Shown here one piece after another: positions 15,809-25,247 of a stretch of 64,000 bases of DNA (position 1 is the stretch's first letter; each line of letters begins with the position of its first letter). The translations under genes and the position numbers were made by a program. The notes beneath the pieces were generated by a model. It saw only the letters and a program-made list of their open reading frames with translations, was not told where the DNA came from and ran no database searches. Source of the stretch: Salinispora cortesiana (lineage in GTDB: Bacteria > Actinomycetota > Actinomycetes > Mycobacteriales > Micromonosporaceae); the NCBI RefSeq assembly GCF_000484695.1, contig NZ_AXVR01000017.1:25241-89240 (forward strand), given 5' to 3'.

Positions 15809-16812
15809 AGGTTCTGATCGCTGGTGGAGCCGGCTTCATCGGCAGCACCATCGCGTCGGCCTGCCTCGACACGGGTATCACCCCGGTAATCCTCGACAAC
15901 CTCAGCACCGGCCGTGCCGAGTTCGTCAAGGACCGGATCTTCTACCGGGGCGACATCGCCGACCGGTCCCTGATCGATCGGATCTTTGCCGAGCACCCGG
16001 AGATCGAAGCAGCAGTCCACTGTGCTGCGTTGATTGTGGTGCCGGAGTCGGTGGCGCACCCATTGCGCTACTACCAGGAGAACGTCGGCAAGTCCATCGA
16101 CTTCCTGTCCGCGTTGGTCGCCAACGAATGCGAGCGGTTTCTGTTCAGCTCGTCCGCGGCGATCTACCAGCCGGGGGAGGACTTCGCCGTGGACGAAGCC
16201 TCCCCTATCTCGGGAACCAGCCCGTACGCGGAGAGTAAGGCGATGGTGGAACGCGTGCTGGCCGACGCCGCCCACGCGTACCCGTTGCGGGTTCTCTCGT
16301 TGCGCTACTTCAATCCGGTCGGGGCCGACCCCAAGATGCGGACTGGCTTGCAGGTGGCCCGGCCCTCGCATGTGCTCGGCAAGATGATCGAGGCGGCGCG
16401 GACGGGGGCGCCGTTCCAGGTCACCGGCGCCGACTGGCCCACCCGAGACGGCTCCGGAATCCGTGACTACGTGCACGTGTGGGACCTCGCGCAGGCCCAT
16501 GTCGAGGCCCTGCGCCGGTTCGACACCGTCATCGACGGTAGTCAGCGCCCCTATCAGGTGATCAACCTGGGGACCGGCAACGGCACTACCGTCCGGGAAC
16601 TCCTAGACGCGTTCACCGCGGTGCTCGGGCGGCCGATTCCCACTGTCACTGCCCCGCGTCGTCCCGGCGACTCGGCCGGCACCTACACCCGCAGTGACCG
16701 GGCTCGTCGATTGCTCGAGTGGGAGCCGACGTTGTCGCTGAAGGAGGGCCTCCAGCACTCCTTGAGCTGGGCTGAGCTGCGGGACGAGGTGCTGGGGAGC
16801 GATCCCGGCTGA
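15805..16812 (+). CDS. NAD-dependent sugar epimerase (GalE-like)
   Basis: This 335-residue extended short-chain dehydrogenase has GGAGFIGS at the N-terminus, the conserved SSSAAIYQPGE serine region and Y141-x3-K145 in SPYAESK. LRYFNPVGADP and GIRDYVHVWDLAQAH are close to UDP-glucose/UDP-GlcNAc 4-epimerases. It starts inside the previous stop (ATGA) and ends the three-gene operon before a strong hairpin. It could make UDP-galactose or UDP-GalNAc, or a C4 epimer of the amino sugar made by its neighbours. Confidence 0.85.
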   Translation: MKVLIAGGAGFIGSTIASACLDTGITPVILDNLSTGRAEFVKDRIFYRGDIADRSLIDRIFAEHPEIEAAVHCAALIVVPESVAHPLRYYQENVGKSIDFLSALVANECERFLFSSSAAIYQPGEDFAVDEASPISGTSPYAESKAMVERVLADAAHAYPLRVLSLRYFNPVGADPKMRTGLQVARPSHVLGKMIEAARTGAPFQVTGADWPTRDGSGIRDYVHVWDLAQAHVEALRRFDTVIDGSQRPYQVINLGTGNGTTVRELLDAFTAVLGRPIPTVTAPRRPGDSAGTYTRSDRARRLLEWEPTLSLKEGLQHSLSWAELRDEVLGSDPG

Positions 16813-16838
16813 CCCGGACTCCCCGGTAGTCAGATATA

Positions 16839-16882
16839 GCGACGAGCGGGGCCCCACCAGCTGGTGGGGCCCCGCTCGTCGC
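16839..16882. terminator. Long perfect bidirectional hairpin
   Basis: A 44-base perfect palindrome: arm 16839-16860 begins GCGACGAGCGGGGCCCC and pairs fully with 16861-16882. It lies between the convergent epimerase and glycosyltransferase genes and is followed by TTATTG only. Most simply a bidirectional terminator. Confidence 0.85.
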
Positions 16883-16898
16883 TTATTGCCCGTGGCTG

Positions 16899-19034
16899 TC
16901 AGACCACGTGGTTGCCGAGGATTAGCCGGTCGAAGTGTTGCTGGACCACCGGCCAGTCCCACTCACCCAGCGCGTGAGCCGAGGCTTCGTTGCCGGCAGC
17001 ACGCCAGGTCTCCTCCGTCGCCGTTGTCTGGAGGATTCGCTCCGCTGCCTCTTCAGGACTACCGACAACCCAGCCCTGCGGGTACAGGGTGCGGGCACTG
17101 CTTGGCCGGCCGGCGAAGAAGGGCCAGTCCCGGACGACCGGCACCGCCCCGCTCGCGGCGCCCTCCATCAAGCCGCAATGGCAGCCCTCGCGTACCGAGG
17201 AGCTGAGGATGACACCAACGTCGGCGAGTGCCTTCGGCACGTCTTCGGTCGGGCCGAACCGCCGCACCGCGCCAACCGCCTCCAATTCCTCCAACTCGCG
17301 GTTGAGCGTATCCAGGTACTTGCGGCTGGCGACGCTGACGTTCGGGTTCATGTCGCCACCTACCAGCAGCAGCTGGTATCGGTCGTCATGCCGCCGTACC
17401 TGTCGGAGAACCTCCACCGCCCAGAGCGGGTCCTTGGCGACCTGGCTGATTCCGACCATGCCCAGTTGGAACCGGGCGTCCGACGGCTTGTCGATTTGGA
17501 AACCGCTCAGATCCATCGCGTTGTCGAGCACGTGCATCCGCGGCGCATCCGGGCCCTGCAGGTAGGGGACCAGCGTGGTGGTCAGGTCCTTGATGTGATC
17601 GGCGACGAAGACGAGGTCATCGATCCGCGAGAAGTCGACCATGTACGGCCAGCGGGACAACGTCTCGTAGCTGTGTAGGCGCACGATGATCCGGGTGGTG
17701 CCCGGATCAAGAATCGTAAACAGCGCGGCCGGCGCGACACACCAGTCCACGAACACGGTGTCGGCCCAGTCGAGGTGCGGTCGCAGCTGCTCCTCGGCGT
17801 TTGCCCCGTACGGTGTCTCCTCCGCCGACAGCCGTTGCTCGAGCATCTGCGTCGCGGCCCAGGTGACACTCTTGAGTTTGCTGTCGGCCGCCAGGTCGAG
17901 GTAGCGGATCTCCACCTGCGGGTGGGACTCGTAGTGGGCGCGGATCAGCTTCAGGAAGTTGTCGTTCGCGCTGGTGGCGATCAACAGCCGTAGCGGCCGA
18001 TCGGTCGGCGGCGGCGCGGCCGGCTGCTTGCGGCCGCGAGGGGCCGCGACAGTCGTCGCCGCGAGCGAGTTACGGAACGGTGCGGTGAAGCCCTCCGGGT
18101 CCTCCGCCAACGGCGATGTGAGCCGGTCGATGTGCAGCACCCGGTCGAAAGCCAGCTTCATGGCCCGGTTGAGTAGATTGGCTGCCGCCGGTTGCTTGCC
18201 GGCTCGGTGCCGCTCGTCAGCGATGGCGAGAAGCGCGTCGACGGCGCTGTTCAAGTCCTGTGGCGGAATTCCGGCCTTCAACTCGCGGCTGGCCGCGTCA
18301 CCGAGCATCCGCGCCCGGGAAACTGGGGTGCGTAGCTTTTCTGCCGTGGCCGTAAGGATCAGCGCCTCGCCCTCGGGCCGGTCAGCCCAGTCCATCCCCT
18401 TGGCGACCTGACGGGCGACCTTTGTCCGGAGCCGGTCGGGAATCTTCGGCGTCCGTACGGCGGCCAACCAGAGCTTTGTCCCGGCCTTGCTTCGCATGAT
18501 CGGCCGGGCGGTGACGGCGTCAATCGCTGCCCGGGGTGCGGAGTTGATGATGTGAGTGAGGTTTCGCCGGACCATTCTCCTGGACGGCAAGTTGTTGGCC
18601 AGCCGCTGTAGTGCCCCGGGGGGCGGGGTCCCTTGCCGCCCGATGACAGCCTGCACCGCGGGCTGGACACCGTACCGCGCGTCCGCGCCAAGGTTGCGCT
18701 GTGCCATCCGCCAAACGGCGTAGATGGCGTGTGGGTCGAGCGCCACCAGGACATCCGCGTTCCGGGCCTGCTCCCTCGCCCATCGTTCGCGGCGGATCCT
18801 TGTCCAGACCCGCTCGGCCGGCGTGGCCCGGGCGGCTGCGCGTGCCGGCAGGGCCTTGGCGATGTCGCCGGGGAGCGCGCACAGCCCGTCCAGCCGTACG
18901 TCGGCCGGGAGGTCCTCCGTGTCGACCGCGCCGACCAGGTGCACCCTCGCGCCGGCCTTCTGCAGCCGGTGCACGGCCGAAGACAGAAACCCTGGCTGCG
19001 GCGGTACGCCGGCCACCAGCAGAACGTCGCTCAT
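16899..19034 (-). CDS. GT-B fold glycosyltransferase with long N-terminal domain
   Basis: The 711-residue protein carries a GT4-like C-terminal domain (about 480-705): VDFSRIDDLVFVADHIKDL, FQLGMVGISQVAKDPLWAVEVL, YQLLLVGGDMNPN and the nucleotide-sugar site SVREGCHCGLMEGAASGAVPVV. The N-terminal part starts with a second Rossmann-like strand (DVLLVAGVPPQPGFLSSAV), and residues about 60-330 are basic and of unknown function. ATGA overlaps the next upstream gene, so it is coupled to the GT4 gene and the WecB-like epimerase. Length is about double a usual GT4 enzyme. Donor and acceptor are unknown; a ManNAc- or ManNAcA-type donor is suggested by the operon. Confidence 0.75.
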   Translation of the reverse strand: MSDVLLVAGVPPQPGFLSSAVHRLQKAGARVHLVGAVDTEDLPADVRLDGLCALPGDIAKALPARAAARATPAERVWTRIRRERWAREQARNADVLVALDPHAIYAVWRMAQRNLGADARYGVQPAVQAVIGRQGTPPPGALQRLANNLPSRRMVRRNLTHIINSAPRAAIDAVTARPIMRSKAGTKLWLAAVRTPKIPDRLRTKVARQVAKGMDWADRPEGEALILTATAEKLRTPVSRARMLGDAASRELKAGIPPQDLNSAVDALLAIADERHRAGKQPAAANLLNRAMKLAFDRVLHIDRLTSPLAEDPEGFTAPFRNSLAATTVAAPRGRKQPAAPPPTDRPLRLLIATSANDNFLKLIRAHYESHPQVEIRYLDLAADSKLKSVTWAATQMLEQRLSAEETPYGANAEEQLRPHLDWADTVFVDWCVAPAALFTILDPGTTRIIVRLHSYETLSRWPYMVDFSRIDDLVFVADHIKDLTTTLVPYLQGPDAPRMHVLDNAMDLSGFQIDKPSDARFQLGMVGISQVAKDPLWAVEVLRQVRRHDDRYQLLLVGGDMNPNVSVASRKYLDTLNRELEELEAVGAVRRFGPTEDVPKALADVGVILSSSVREGCHCGLMEGAASGAVPVVRDWPFFAGRPSSARTLYPQGWVVGSPEEAAERILQTTATEETWRAAGNEASAHALGEWDWPVVQQHFDRLILGNHVV

Positions 19035-20527
19035 GCGCGCACCTCACCGGCTTGTCGAGAATCGTCGGTCATTCGTGGTCTCGGCGGCGGGGGCGCGACG
19101 CCGGTTGAGTCAGCCCCGCTGCGGACAACGCCTTCGGCGAGCTGCTCGACGGCCCGCCGCATCAGGGTCTCCCGGGTGAACGGAGCAGCGTGGGCACGTA
19201 CACCGGCCCGCTCGGCCTCGGTGGCCTCGGCGGTCATCCGCGCGGCCGACCGGAAGCTGTCAATCAGGCGTTCCTCGTCCAGGCCACACGCGCCGGTCCA
19301 GAGCGGATGCCCGTCCAGGACCCGGGTTGCGTCATGATCGACCTCGTGCACCGATACGATCGGTAGGCCGGTGGCCATGTATTCGTACACCTTGCCGGAG
19401 GTGACGTAGCGGCCACCGATGAGGATCAGTACGAGGGCGTCCCAGCTGGCGTACGTCTCGGCCACCTCCGCCTTGAGGACCGGGCCGCCGAACGAGACGC
19501 CATCAGCTGCGGCCGTGCTGATCAACTCCGTGAGACCGTTGGCCTCCCGGGCGGCGCCGGCGCCGATATGGCCGCGGATCTCGAGCCGAGCGTTGCGCAT
19601 CAGCGGCTCCAGCTCTCGCGCCTTCCGCCAGGCGGTGATCACGGCCCCGAGCTGTCGGGCGTTGTAGTTGACAGTGCCGAGGTAGCCGAAGACGAGCCCC
19701 TTCTCGGGGTCCGGGCGGCGTGGCTGGACCGTTGCCACGCTGTCCTCGTCGTACCCGTTACGCACCACGTGCACCCGTTCCGCAATGTGCGGGTAGCGGT
19801 CCCGGTAGTGCTCGGCGATCGGATCGTTGACGACCCAGAGCGCCTGGCAATCGTCGAGGATGCGACGCTCCCAGACTCCGGCCTCGGACTCCTCGGTGAA
19901 GGCGACGCCGCCGTTGACCACGTCGATCGACCAGCCATCGCGGAAGTCGACCGCGTACGGCACGCCGTGCGTCTCCCAGAGTCGCCAAGCGGCGGCCAGG
20001 TTTACGTACGGGACGCAGCTCGCGAGCAGTAGGTCGGCCGGATGCTGACGGTGGAGGCCGAGCACGGCGTTTTCGATCGTCTCCCGCCAGCCGCCGAAGA
20101 CCGGCTCCGGGAAGACCTTTTTCTCCCGCTTGCGTAGGTTGGTCACCCACTTCGCGGGCCGAAGCGCGCGCTCCTCGCTGAACTTCCGGATGTCCGTCTC
20201 GAGGTCCTCCCGGGCCAGCGGCAACTCCAGCACCGTGATCCCGGGGTCGACCTGTTCCAGGAGGCTGTAGTCAACGCCCGAGTCGCGTTCCCAGGAGGTG
20301 GAGGCAATCGTCACCACGGTCACGTCCCACCCGATCCGACGGAACTGGTTGGCCGTCTCCCGCATCCGGTACGCGCAGCTCTTGGCTGCGGGCGGGAAGC
20401 CAATGGCCAGGTAGATCAGATGAGGGCGGCCGTCTCGTCGGCCGCGGCCGGTGGCTGAGGAACTGGACAAGTCGCGGGAAGTAGGCATGGCCGGGGTGTA
20501 CTCCGCTTTCTTGATGGCCGTCGACAT
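19031..20527 (-). CDS. GT4-like glycosyltransferase
   Basis: From ATG 20527 the product has 498 residues. It shows the GT-B features HLIYLAIGFPPAAKSCAYRMRETANQFRRIG in parts (FPPAAKSCAYRM near residue 45), GLVFGYLGTVNYNARQL, and SGKVYEYMATGLPIVSVHE for donor binding. The open frame extends upstream to 20728, but that part lies wholly inside the wecB-like gene. ATG 20527 overlaps its stop by one base (TGATG), so I use that start. It is coupled to the larger glycosyltransferase downstream by ATGA. Probably adds one sugar to the surface polymer or its linkage unit. Confidence 0.82.
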   Translation of the reverse strand: MSTAIKKAEYTPAMPTSRDLSSSSATGRGRRDGRPHLIYLAIGFPPAAKSCAYRMRETANQFRRIGWDVTVVTIASTSWERDSGVDYSLLEQVDPGITVLELPLAREDLETDIRKFSEERALRPAKWVTNLRKREKKVFPEPVFGGWRETIENAVLGLHRQHPADLLLASCVPYVNLAAAWRLWETHGVPYAVDFRDGWSIDVVNGGVAFTEESEAGVWERRILDDCQALWVVNDPIAEHYRDRYPHIAERVHVVRNGYDEDSVATVQPRRPDPEKGLVFGYLGTVNYNARQLGAVITAWRKARELEPLMRNARLEIRGHIGAGAAREANGLTELISTAAADGVSFGGPVLKAEVAETYASWDALVLILIGGRYVTSGKVYEYMATGLPIVSVHEVDHDATRVLDGHPLWTGACGLDEERLIDSFRSAARMTAEATEAERAGVRAHAAPFTRETLMRRAVEQLAEGVVRSGADSTGVAPPPPRPRMTDDSRQAGEVRA

Positions 20528-21609
20528 CACTTTTCGGTAAGCTTTTCGACCACTCGATGAGCGGCGTGCCCGTCGCCGTACGGCGTGCCAGGCGCATCGG
20601 TAGGAGCAGGGCGGGTGGCGATGCCGGCCCACTCCGACCGTGGGTAGGCCGACGGGTCTGGCACCAGCTGGTTCCAGCCGTCCGCGAGAGTCTCGATCCA
20701 CTCCGTCTCCGGTCGCAGCGTGGTGCACGGCCGGGCCAGCAGGTAGGCCTCCTTTTGCAGGCCGCCGGAGTCGGTGACCACCCCGGTCGAGCCGAGGACC
20801 GCGGCGACCATCCCGGCGTAGGGCAGCGGACGACCGACGTGGACGGCGCCGCGGCTGAGCCGCACGCCGTGCTCCTCGGCCTTCGCGGCCAGCCGTGGGT
20901 GTGCCAGTAGCGCCACCGGTACGGGCAGGTCTGCCAGCGCGTCAACCAGCATCGCCAGTCGCTCCGGCGAGTCGGTGTTCTCAGCCCGGTGCAGCGTCGC
21001 GAGTAGGTACGGTTCGTCGGGCTGGATGCCCTCCGGCAGCGCTGGTGCCGGGTGGTCACCGGAGAGCACGGAGTCGCGGATCCGGAGGCAGACGTCCACC
21101 ATCACGTCGCCGACCAGAGTGGAACGTGCGGCGAGGCCCTCTGCTGCGAGATGGCGCATCGCTTCGTTGGTGGGGGCGAGTAGGAGATCAGCCGCGTGGT
21201 CGGTGAGGATGCGGTTGTGCTCCTCCGGCATCGCCCGGTTGAAGGACCGCAATCCCGCTTCCAGGTGCGCCACCGGTAGGTGTAACTTGACCGCGGAGAG
21301 CGCCCCGGCGAGGGTCGAGTTGGTGTCACCGTAGACCAGCACCCAGTCTGGCTTCTCCGCCATGAAGACCGGGTCCAGCGCCGCGAGGGCCTTGCCAGTC
21401 TGAACTCCGTGCGAGCCCGAGCCGATGCCGAGGTGGACATCCGGGGTGGGGATGCCCAGACCAGAGAAGAACACATCCGAAAGGTCGGCGTCGTAGTGTT
21501 GACCGGTGTGTACGATTTGGTGCTCGTGCTCCGTGGACGCGAACGCCGCAGCGATCGGAGCTAGCTTGATCAGCTGGGGGCGAGCCCCGACCACGCTGAT
21601 GACCTTCAC
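20527..21609 (-). CDS. wecB: UDP-N-acetylglucosamine 2-epimerase, non-hydrolysing
   Basis: This 360-residue enzyme interconverts UDP-GlcNAc (or a 3-acetamido-uronate derivative) and its manno epimer. VVGARPQLIKLAPI, HTGQHYDADLSDVFF, VYGDTNSTLAGA, HLEAGLRSFNRAMPEEHNRILTDH (in parts) and VVTDSGGLQKEAYLL are strong WecB family blocks. It is first in a minus-strand operon with two glycosyltransferases. The UDP-sugar dehydrogenase at 23772 could act on its product to give UDP-ManNAcA. A WbpI-type role on UDP-GlcNAc(3NAc)A is equally possible given the WbpB/E/D-like genes nearby; residues visible do not settle this. Confidence 0.9.
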   Translation of the reverse strand: MKVISVVGARPQLIKLAPIAAAFASTEHEHQIVHTGQHYDADLSDVFFSGLGIPTPDVHLGIGSGSHGVQTGKALAALDPVFMAEKPDWVLVYGDTNSTLAGALSAVKLHLPVAHLEAGLRSFNRAMPEEHNRILTDHAADLLLAPTNEAMRHLAAEGLAARSTLVGDVMVDVCLRIRDSVLSGDHPAPALPEGIQPDEPYLLATLHRAENTDSPERLAMLVDALADLPVPVALLAHPRLAAKAEEHGVRLSRGAVHVGRPLPYAGMVAAVLGSTGVVTDSGGLQKEAYLLARPCTTLRPETEWIETLADGWNQLVPDPSAYPRSEWAGIATRPAPTDAPGTPYGDGHAAHRVVEKLTEK

Positions 21610-22201
21610 CTGTTGACTCCCGTGATGATCGTGTGAAGGGCAGCCGCAGGTCGGCCGGCGCTGTCCCTTGAGTCAGACGAATTGTGCCTCAGGCGGAAGT
21701 GGCTGCCAAATCCCACAAGACCTACGCCGCGTCACTCCTGACCTCTTCGGAGGACTTGTCCGATCGCCGGTTGGGCGGAGGTCGGTCTCATCGCTCTCTT
21801 CGTCGGTTCACCCTACCTGCTGGATGCAAGGTGGTGCAGCGCCCAGGGCTGGCGTGACAGTGGTGCCGCCTACTCCGTGGGCGGATGTCAGTACGTACGG
21901 TGATGTGGCTTGGATCTCTCGTCTGCGCCGAGGGCCGGCCGGAGGCCTCGGACCGGAACCGACGGCGGGGCGGGTGGGCTTCGGGCAGGGCGTAAGCGGT
22001 GCCGACCGGTCACTCGTCGGGTGGGCATGGGTGCAGGCGTGGGCGCGTCCACCGCGCGCTACGGTGCCGTACACTCGCGGGGGTTCTGCCCGAAGCGCCG
22101 GGGAAACCTGGTTGCGACAAGTCGCTGAGGGCGCGGCGATGGCCCCTGACTGACGGCGGGTTTCCCACCAACAGCGAGCAGGGTGACTCGGAAGGGAACG
22201 G
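21610..22201. other. Divergent intergenic region without a supported gene
   Basis: About 590 bases between the divergent wecB-like and TarS-like genes. A 161-codon plus-strand frame here has no family resemblance and poor start context, so I do not call it. The region should hold promoters for both operons. GGAAGGGAACGG directly before ATG 22202 serves as ribosome binding site for the TarS-like gene. Confidence 0.5.
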
Positions 22202-23767
22202 ATGGGAACGCCGGATGTCAGTGTCCTCGTCGCTGTCTACAACACCATGCCGTACCTGAGGACCTGCCTGGATTCCTTGATTGGGCAGAGTATCGGGCTG
22301 GACCGGCTCGAGGTGATCGCTGTTGACGACGGCTCCACCGATGGTGGCGGCGCCGTGCTGGACCAGTACGCCGAGCGTTACCCCGACCAGGTCCGAGTGT
22401 TCCACCAGCCGAACTCGGGCGGTCCTGCGGCGCCGAGCAACAGCGCTCTCGACCAGGCACGTGGCCGGTACGTCTTCTTCATCGGCGCTGACGACTATCT
22501 TGGTGTCGAGGCGCTGGAGCGACTGGTCGACGCTGCCGACAGGTGGGGCTCCGATGTTGTGCTCGGGCGAATGGTCGGCACCAACAAGCGGTACGTACAC
22601 CAGGACGTCTACGCCGAGACCCGAGAGCGGATCGATCTCTTCGACAGTGCGTTGCCATGGTCGCTGTCGAATACGAAGCTGTTCCGGCGGGAGCTGCTCG
22701 AGCGACATGGCCTGCGCTTCCGCACCGACATGCCGATGGGCAGTGACCAGCCGTTCACGCTGCAGGCCTGCTACCATGCGGCGAAGGTCTCCGTCCTGGC
22801 CGACGACGAGTACTACTACGCGGTGAAGCGGGACGACGCACAGAACATCACGTACGCGAGCAACTTCGAGGAGCGCTTGCGTTGCGCCGAGGAACTGGTG
22901 AGTTTCGTCGCCGGGCTGATCGAGCCGGGCTCGCGGCGGGACGCCGTCCTGCTGCGTCACTTCAGCTGGGAGGTGGCGAAGCTCCTGCGGGCCGAGTTCC
23001 TCGACCTCGCGGCGGATGCCCAGCAGCATGTCCAGGAGCGGATTCGGGCGCTGGCCAGGGCATACCTCACTGACGGCATTCTGGCTGCCATGGCGCCCGC
23101 GCTCCGGCTGCGACTTGCGGTCGCGCGGGACGCCGAGTTGGAGCGGCTGCGCGAGTTGATCGGGCAGCAGGCGGTGAAGACCCTGCCGGAGGTTGTCGTT
23201 GAGGATGACCGCTGGTACGCCCGCTATGTCGGATTCCGGGACCCGTCGCTCGGCTACCCGGACGAATGGTACGACGTCTCCGGTCAGGCGGCGAAGGTGA
23301 TGGCCGGGATGGACGCGACCGGGCTGGAGTGGGGGCGGGATGCCTCTGGTGCGCGGGCACTCGGGGTCACCGCACGGAGCCGCTGGATGGCCCTGGCCGA
23401 CATCGGCACGACGGTGCGGGTGAGCCTCGGCGGGGTAACCGGCGCGACGTCCGTCCAACCGGATGAATCGGGTATGGTCGTACGGACGAACTTCGTGGTT
23501 GACCGCCTGCTCGTGGAGGCCGCGGCGAATGGGGTGCGGCAGGCGGTGACAACCCATGTGACCGCCCCGACGGGGACCGGCTCGGCGCTGCTACGCGCGG
23601 GCCGGGGGCTCGCTGCGCCCCGCCTTCTGGCCTGGCGTGGCCTCCGGTGCTACCTCGTTTCCCCCATCATCAATCGCAAGGGCCAGGTGGTCGTCGCGAT
23701 CGCTCCGGTGACACCCCGCCGGGTCCTTGCCCGTCTGAGCCGAATCTGGCCACCTGGAGGAAAGTAG
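22202..23767 (+). CDS. TarS/TarP-like wall teichoic acid glycosyltransferase (GT2)
   Basis: The 521-residue protein has an N-terminal GT2 domain (VSVLVAVYNTMPYLRTCLDSL, EVIAVDDGSTDGG, QPNSGGPAAPSNSALDQA). It resembles staphylococcal TarS across LSNTKLFRRELLERHGLRF, MGSDQPFTLQACYHA and VLADDEYYYAVKRDD, where TarS has the same order and spacing of motifs. TarS and TarP attach GlcNAc to poly(ribitol phosphate). The region after about residue 320 is a beta-rich C-terminal part. The metal site reads GADDY where TarS has DSDDY. The match supports a ribitol phosphate polymer, in line with the Bcs1-like gene. Sugar specificity is unknown. Confidence 0.78.
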   Translation: MGTPDVSVLVAVYNTMPYLRTCLDSLIGQSIGLDRLEVIAVDDGSTDGGGAVLDQYAERYPDQVRVFHQPNSGGPAAPSNSALDQARGRYVFFIGADDYLGVEALERLVDAADRWGSDVVLGRMVGTNKRYVHQDVYAETRERIDLFDSALPWSLSNTKLFRRELLERHGLRFRTDMPMGSDQPFTLQACYHAAKVSVLADDEYYYAVKRDDAQNITYASNFEERLRCAEELVSFVAGLIEPGSRRDAVLLRHFSWEVAKLLRAEFLDLAADAQQHVQERIRALARAYLTDGILAAMAPALRLRLAVARDAELERLRELIGQQAVKTLPEVVVEDDRWYARYVGFRDPSLGYPDEWYDVSGQAAKVMAGMDATGLEWGRDASGARALGVTARSRWMALADIGTTVRVSLGGVTGATSVQPDESGMVVRTNFVVDRLLVEAAANGVRQAVTTHVTAPTGTGSALLRAGRGLAAPRLLAWRGLRCYLVSPIINRKGQVVVAIAPVTPRRVLARLSRIWPPGGK

Positions 23768-23771
23768 TTCC

Positions 23772-25055
23772 ATGAACATCTGTGTCGTCGCGCTCGGCAA
23801 GATCGGTCTACCGCTCGCCGTGCAGTTCGCCTCGAAGGGGCACACGGTGATCGGTGCCGACGTATCCGATCGAGTCGTCCAGCTGGTCAACGACGGTGCC
23901 GTTCCGTTCCCAGGCGAGGCCGACCTGGACGTCAAGTTGAAGGAGGCGGTGTCCGCCGGGCTGTTGTCGGCCACCACGGATACCGCCGCCGCCGTCGCCG
24001 AGTCGGAGGCGGTCGTCGTGGTTGTGCCGCTGTTTGTGGACTCCGAGGGGGTGCCGGACTTCGGCTGGATGGACGACGCCACCCGCGCCATCGCCCGTGG
24101 CCTCAAGCCCGGCACGCTGGTCAGCTACGAGACCACCCTGCCGGTCGGCACCACCCGCAATCGGTGGGCGCCGATGCTGGAGGAGGGCTCCGGCCTCACC
24201 GCCGGCACGGACTTCCACCTGGTCTTCAGCCCGGAGCGGGTGTTCACCGGTCGGGTCTTCGCCGACCTACGTCGCTACCCGAAGCTGGTTGGTGGCATCG
24301 ACGCCGCGTCGGCGGAGCACGGCACGCGCTTCTACGAGGCGGTTCTCGACTTCGACGAGCGGGATGACCTCGGTGGCCAGCAGGGTGTCTGGGACCTCGG
24401 TTCGGCCGAGGCCTCGGAGTTGGCCAAGTTGGCCGAGACTACCTATCGGGACGTCAACATCGGGTTGGCGAACCAGTTCGCTCGCTTCGCGGACACCGTA
24501 GGTGTGGACATCACCAAGGTCATTGCGGCGTGTAACACCCAGCCATACAGTCACATTCATCAGCCGGGCATCGCCGTCGGCGGACACTGCATCCCGGTCT
24601 ACCCGCGGATGTACCTCTGGAATGACCCGGCCGCCACCGTTGTTCGGGCCGCCCGCGAGGCCAACGCGATGATGCCGCAGTACGCCGTTGACCTGCTCGC
24701 GGCCGCCTACGGAGAGTTGACCGGGGTCGGTGTCCTCGTGCTGGGGGCGTCCTACCGGGGCGGCGTCAAGGAGACCGCCTTCTCAGGGGTCTTCCCCACG
24801 GTCGCGGCGCTCCGTGAGCGGGGCGCGATCCCGTATGTCTCCGACCCGCTGTACACCAACGAGGAGCTGGCCGCGCAGGGTCTGCCGGCGTACGACGGCG
24901 AGTCGCTGGGGGCCGCGATCGTGCAGGCCGATCACGCCGAGTACCGCACTCTGACCCCAGCCGACCTGCCGGGGGTCTCCGTCCTCGTGGACGGTCGCCG
25001 GGTGACCGACCCGGCCAACTGGTCCGGTGTTCGACGGGTCGTCATCGGCGGCTAG
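23772..25055 (+). CDS. UDP-sugar 6-dehydrogenase (UDP-ManNAc/GlcNAc dehydrogenase family)
   Basis: The 427-residue enzyme has the UDP-glucose/GDP-mannose dehydrogenase layout: NAD-binding N-terminus (ICVVALGKIGLPLAVQFASKGH), central helical domain with ELAKLAETTYRDVNIGLANQ, and C273 in GGHCIPVYP as the catalytic cysteine of the two-step oxidation to a uronic acid. The C-terminal domain starts around GVLVLGASYRGGVKETAFS. It lies four bases after the TarS-like gene. Motifs fit WecC/WbpA (N-acetylated substrates) better than plain UDP-glucose dehydrogenase, giving UDP-ManNAcA or UDP-GlcNAcA. Confidence 0.88.
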   Translation: MNICVVALGKIGLPLAVQFASKGHTVIGADVSDRVVQLVNDGAVPFPGEADLDVKLKEAVSAGLLSATTDTAAAVAESEAVVVVVPLFVDSEGVPDFGWMDDATRAIARGLKPGTLVSYETTLPVGTTRNRWAPMLEEGSGLTAGTDFHLVFSPERVFTGRVFADLRRYPKLVGGIDAASAEHGTRFYEAVLDFDERDDLGGQQGVWDLGSAEASELAKLAETTYRDVNIGLANQFARFADTVGVDITKVIAACNTQPYSHIHQPGIAVGGHCIPVYPRMYLWNDPAATVVRAAREANAMMPQYAVDLLAAAYGELTGVGVLVLGASYRGGVKETAFSGVFPTVAALRERGAIPYVSDPLYTNEELAAQGLPAYDGESLGAAIVQADHAEYRTLTPADLPGVSVLVDGRRVTDPANWSGVRRVVIGG

Positions 25056-25126
25056 TGGCTTTCCAAGGGCCGGCTACCGAGGCCGTCCGGCGCCGTGTTG
25101 ACGGCCCCTGGTCGACCAGTCGAGGT

Positions 25127-25160
25127 ACGGCGTCCGTGTCACCTCGGACACGGACGCCGT
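25127..25160 (+). terminator. Hairpin terminator after the dehydrogenase
   Basis: Perfect 14-bp stem (ACGGCGTCCGTGTC and its complement) with a 6-base loop, followed by TT. It separates the dehydrogenase from the second TagF-like gene, which therefore probably has its own promoter in 25161-25247. Confidence 0.78.
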
Positions 25161-25247
25161 TTCCCGGCCGGCCACCCCGGCAACACCGGGTGTTCCGTTT
25201 CCCGTTAGGGTCGCAGCGGTCGATCTGGACTGGACAGGGGTGGCGCA

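Noticed and set aside
21668..22153. 161-codon open frame in the wecB/TarS-like intergenic region
   Set aside because: No domain, poor start context and mixed codon positions; more likely promoter DNA.
22010..23557. 515-codon open frame on the minus strand
   Set aside because: Antisense to the TarS-like gene, low-complexity His/Arg/Val composition and no recognisable motif.
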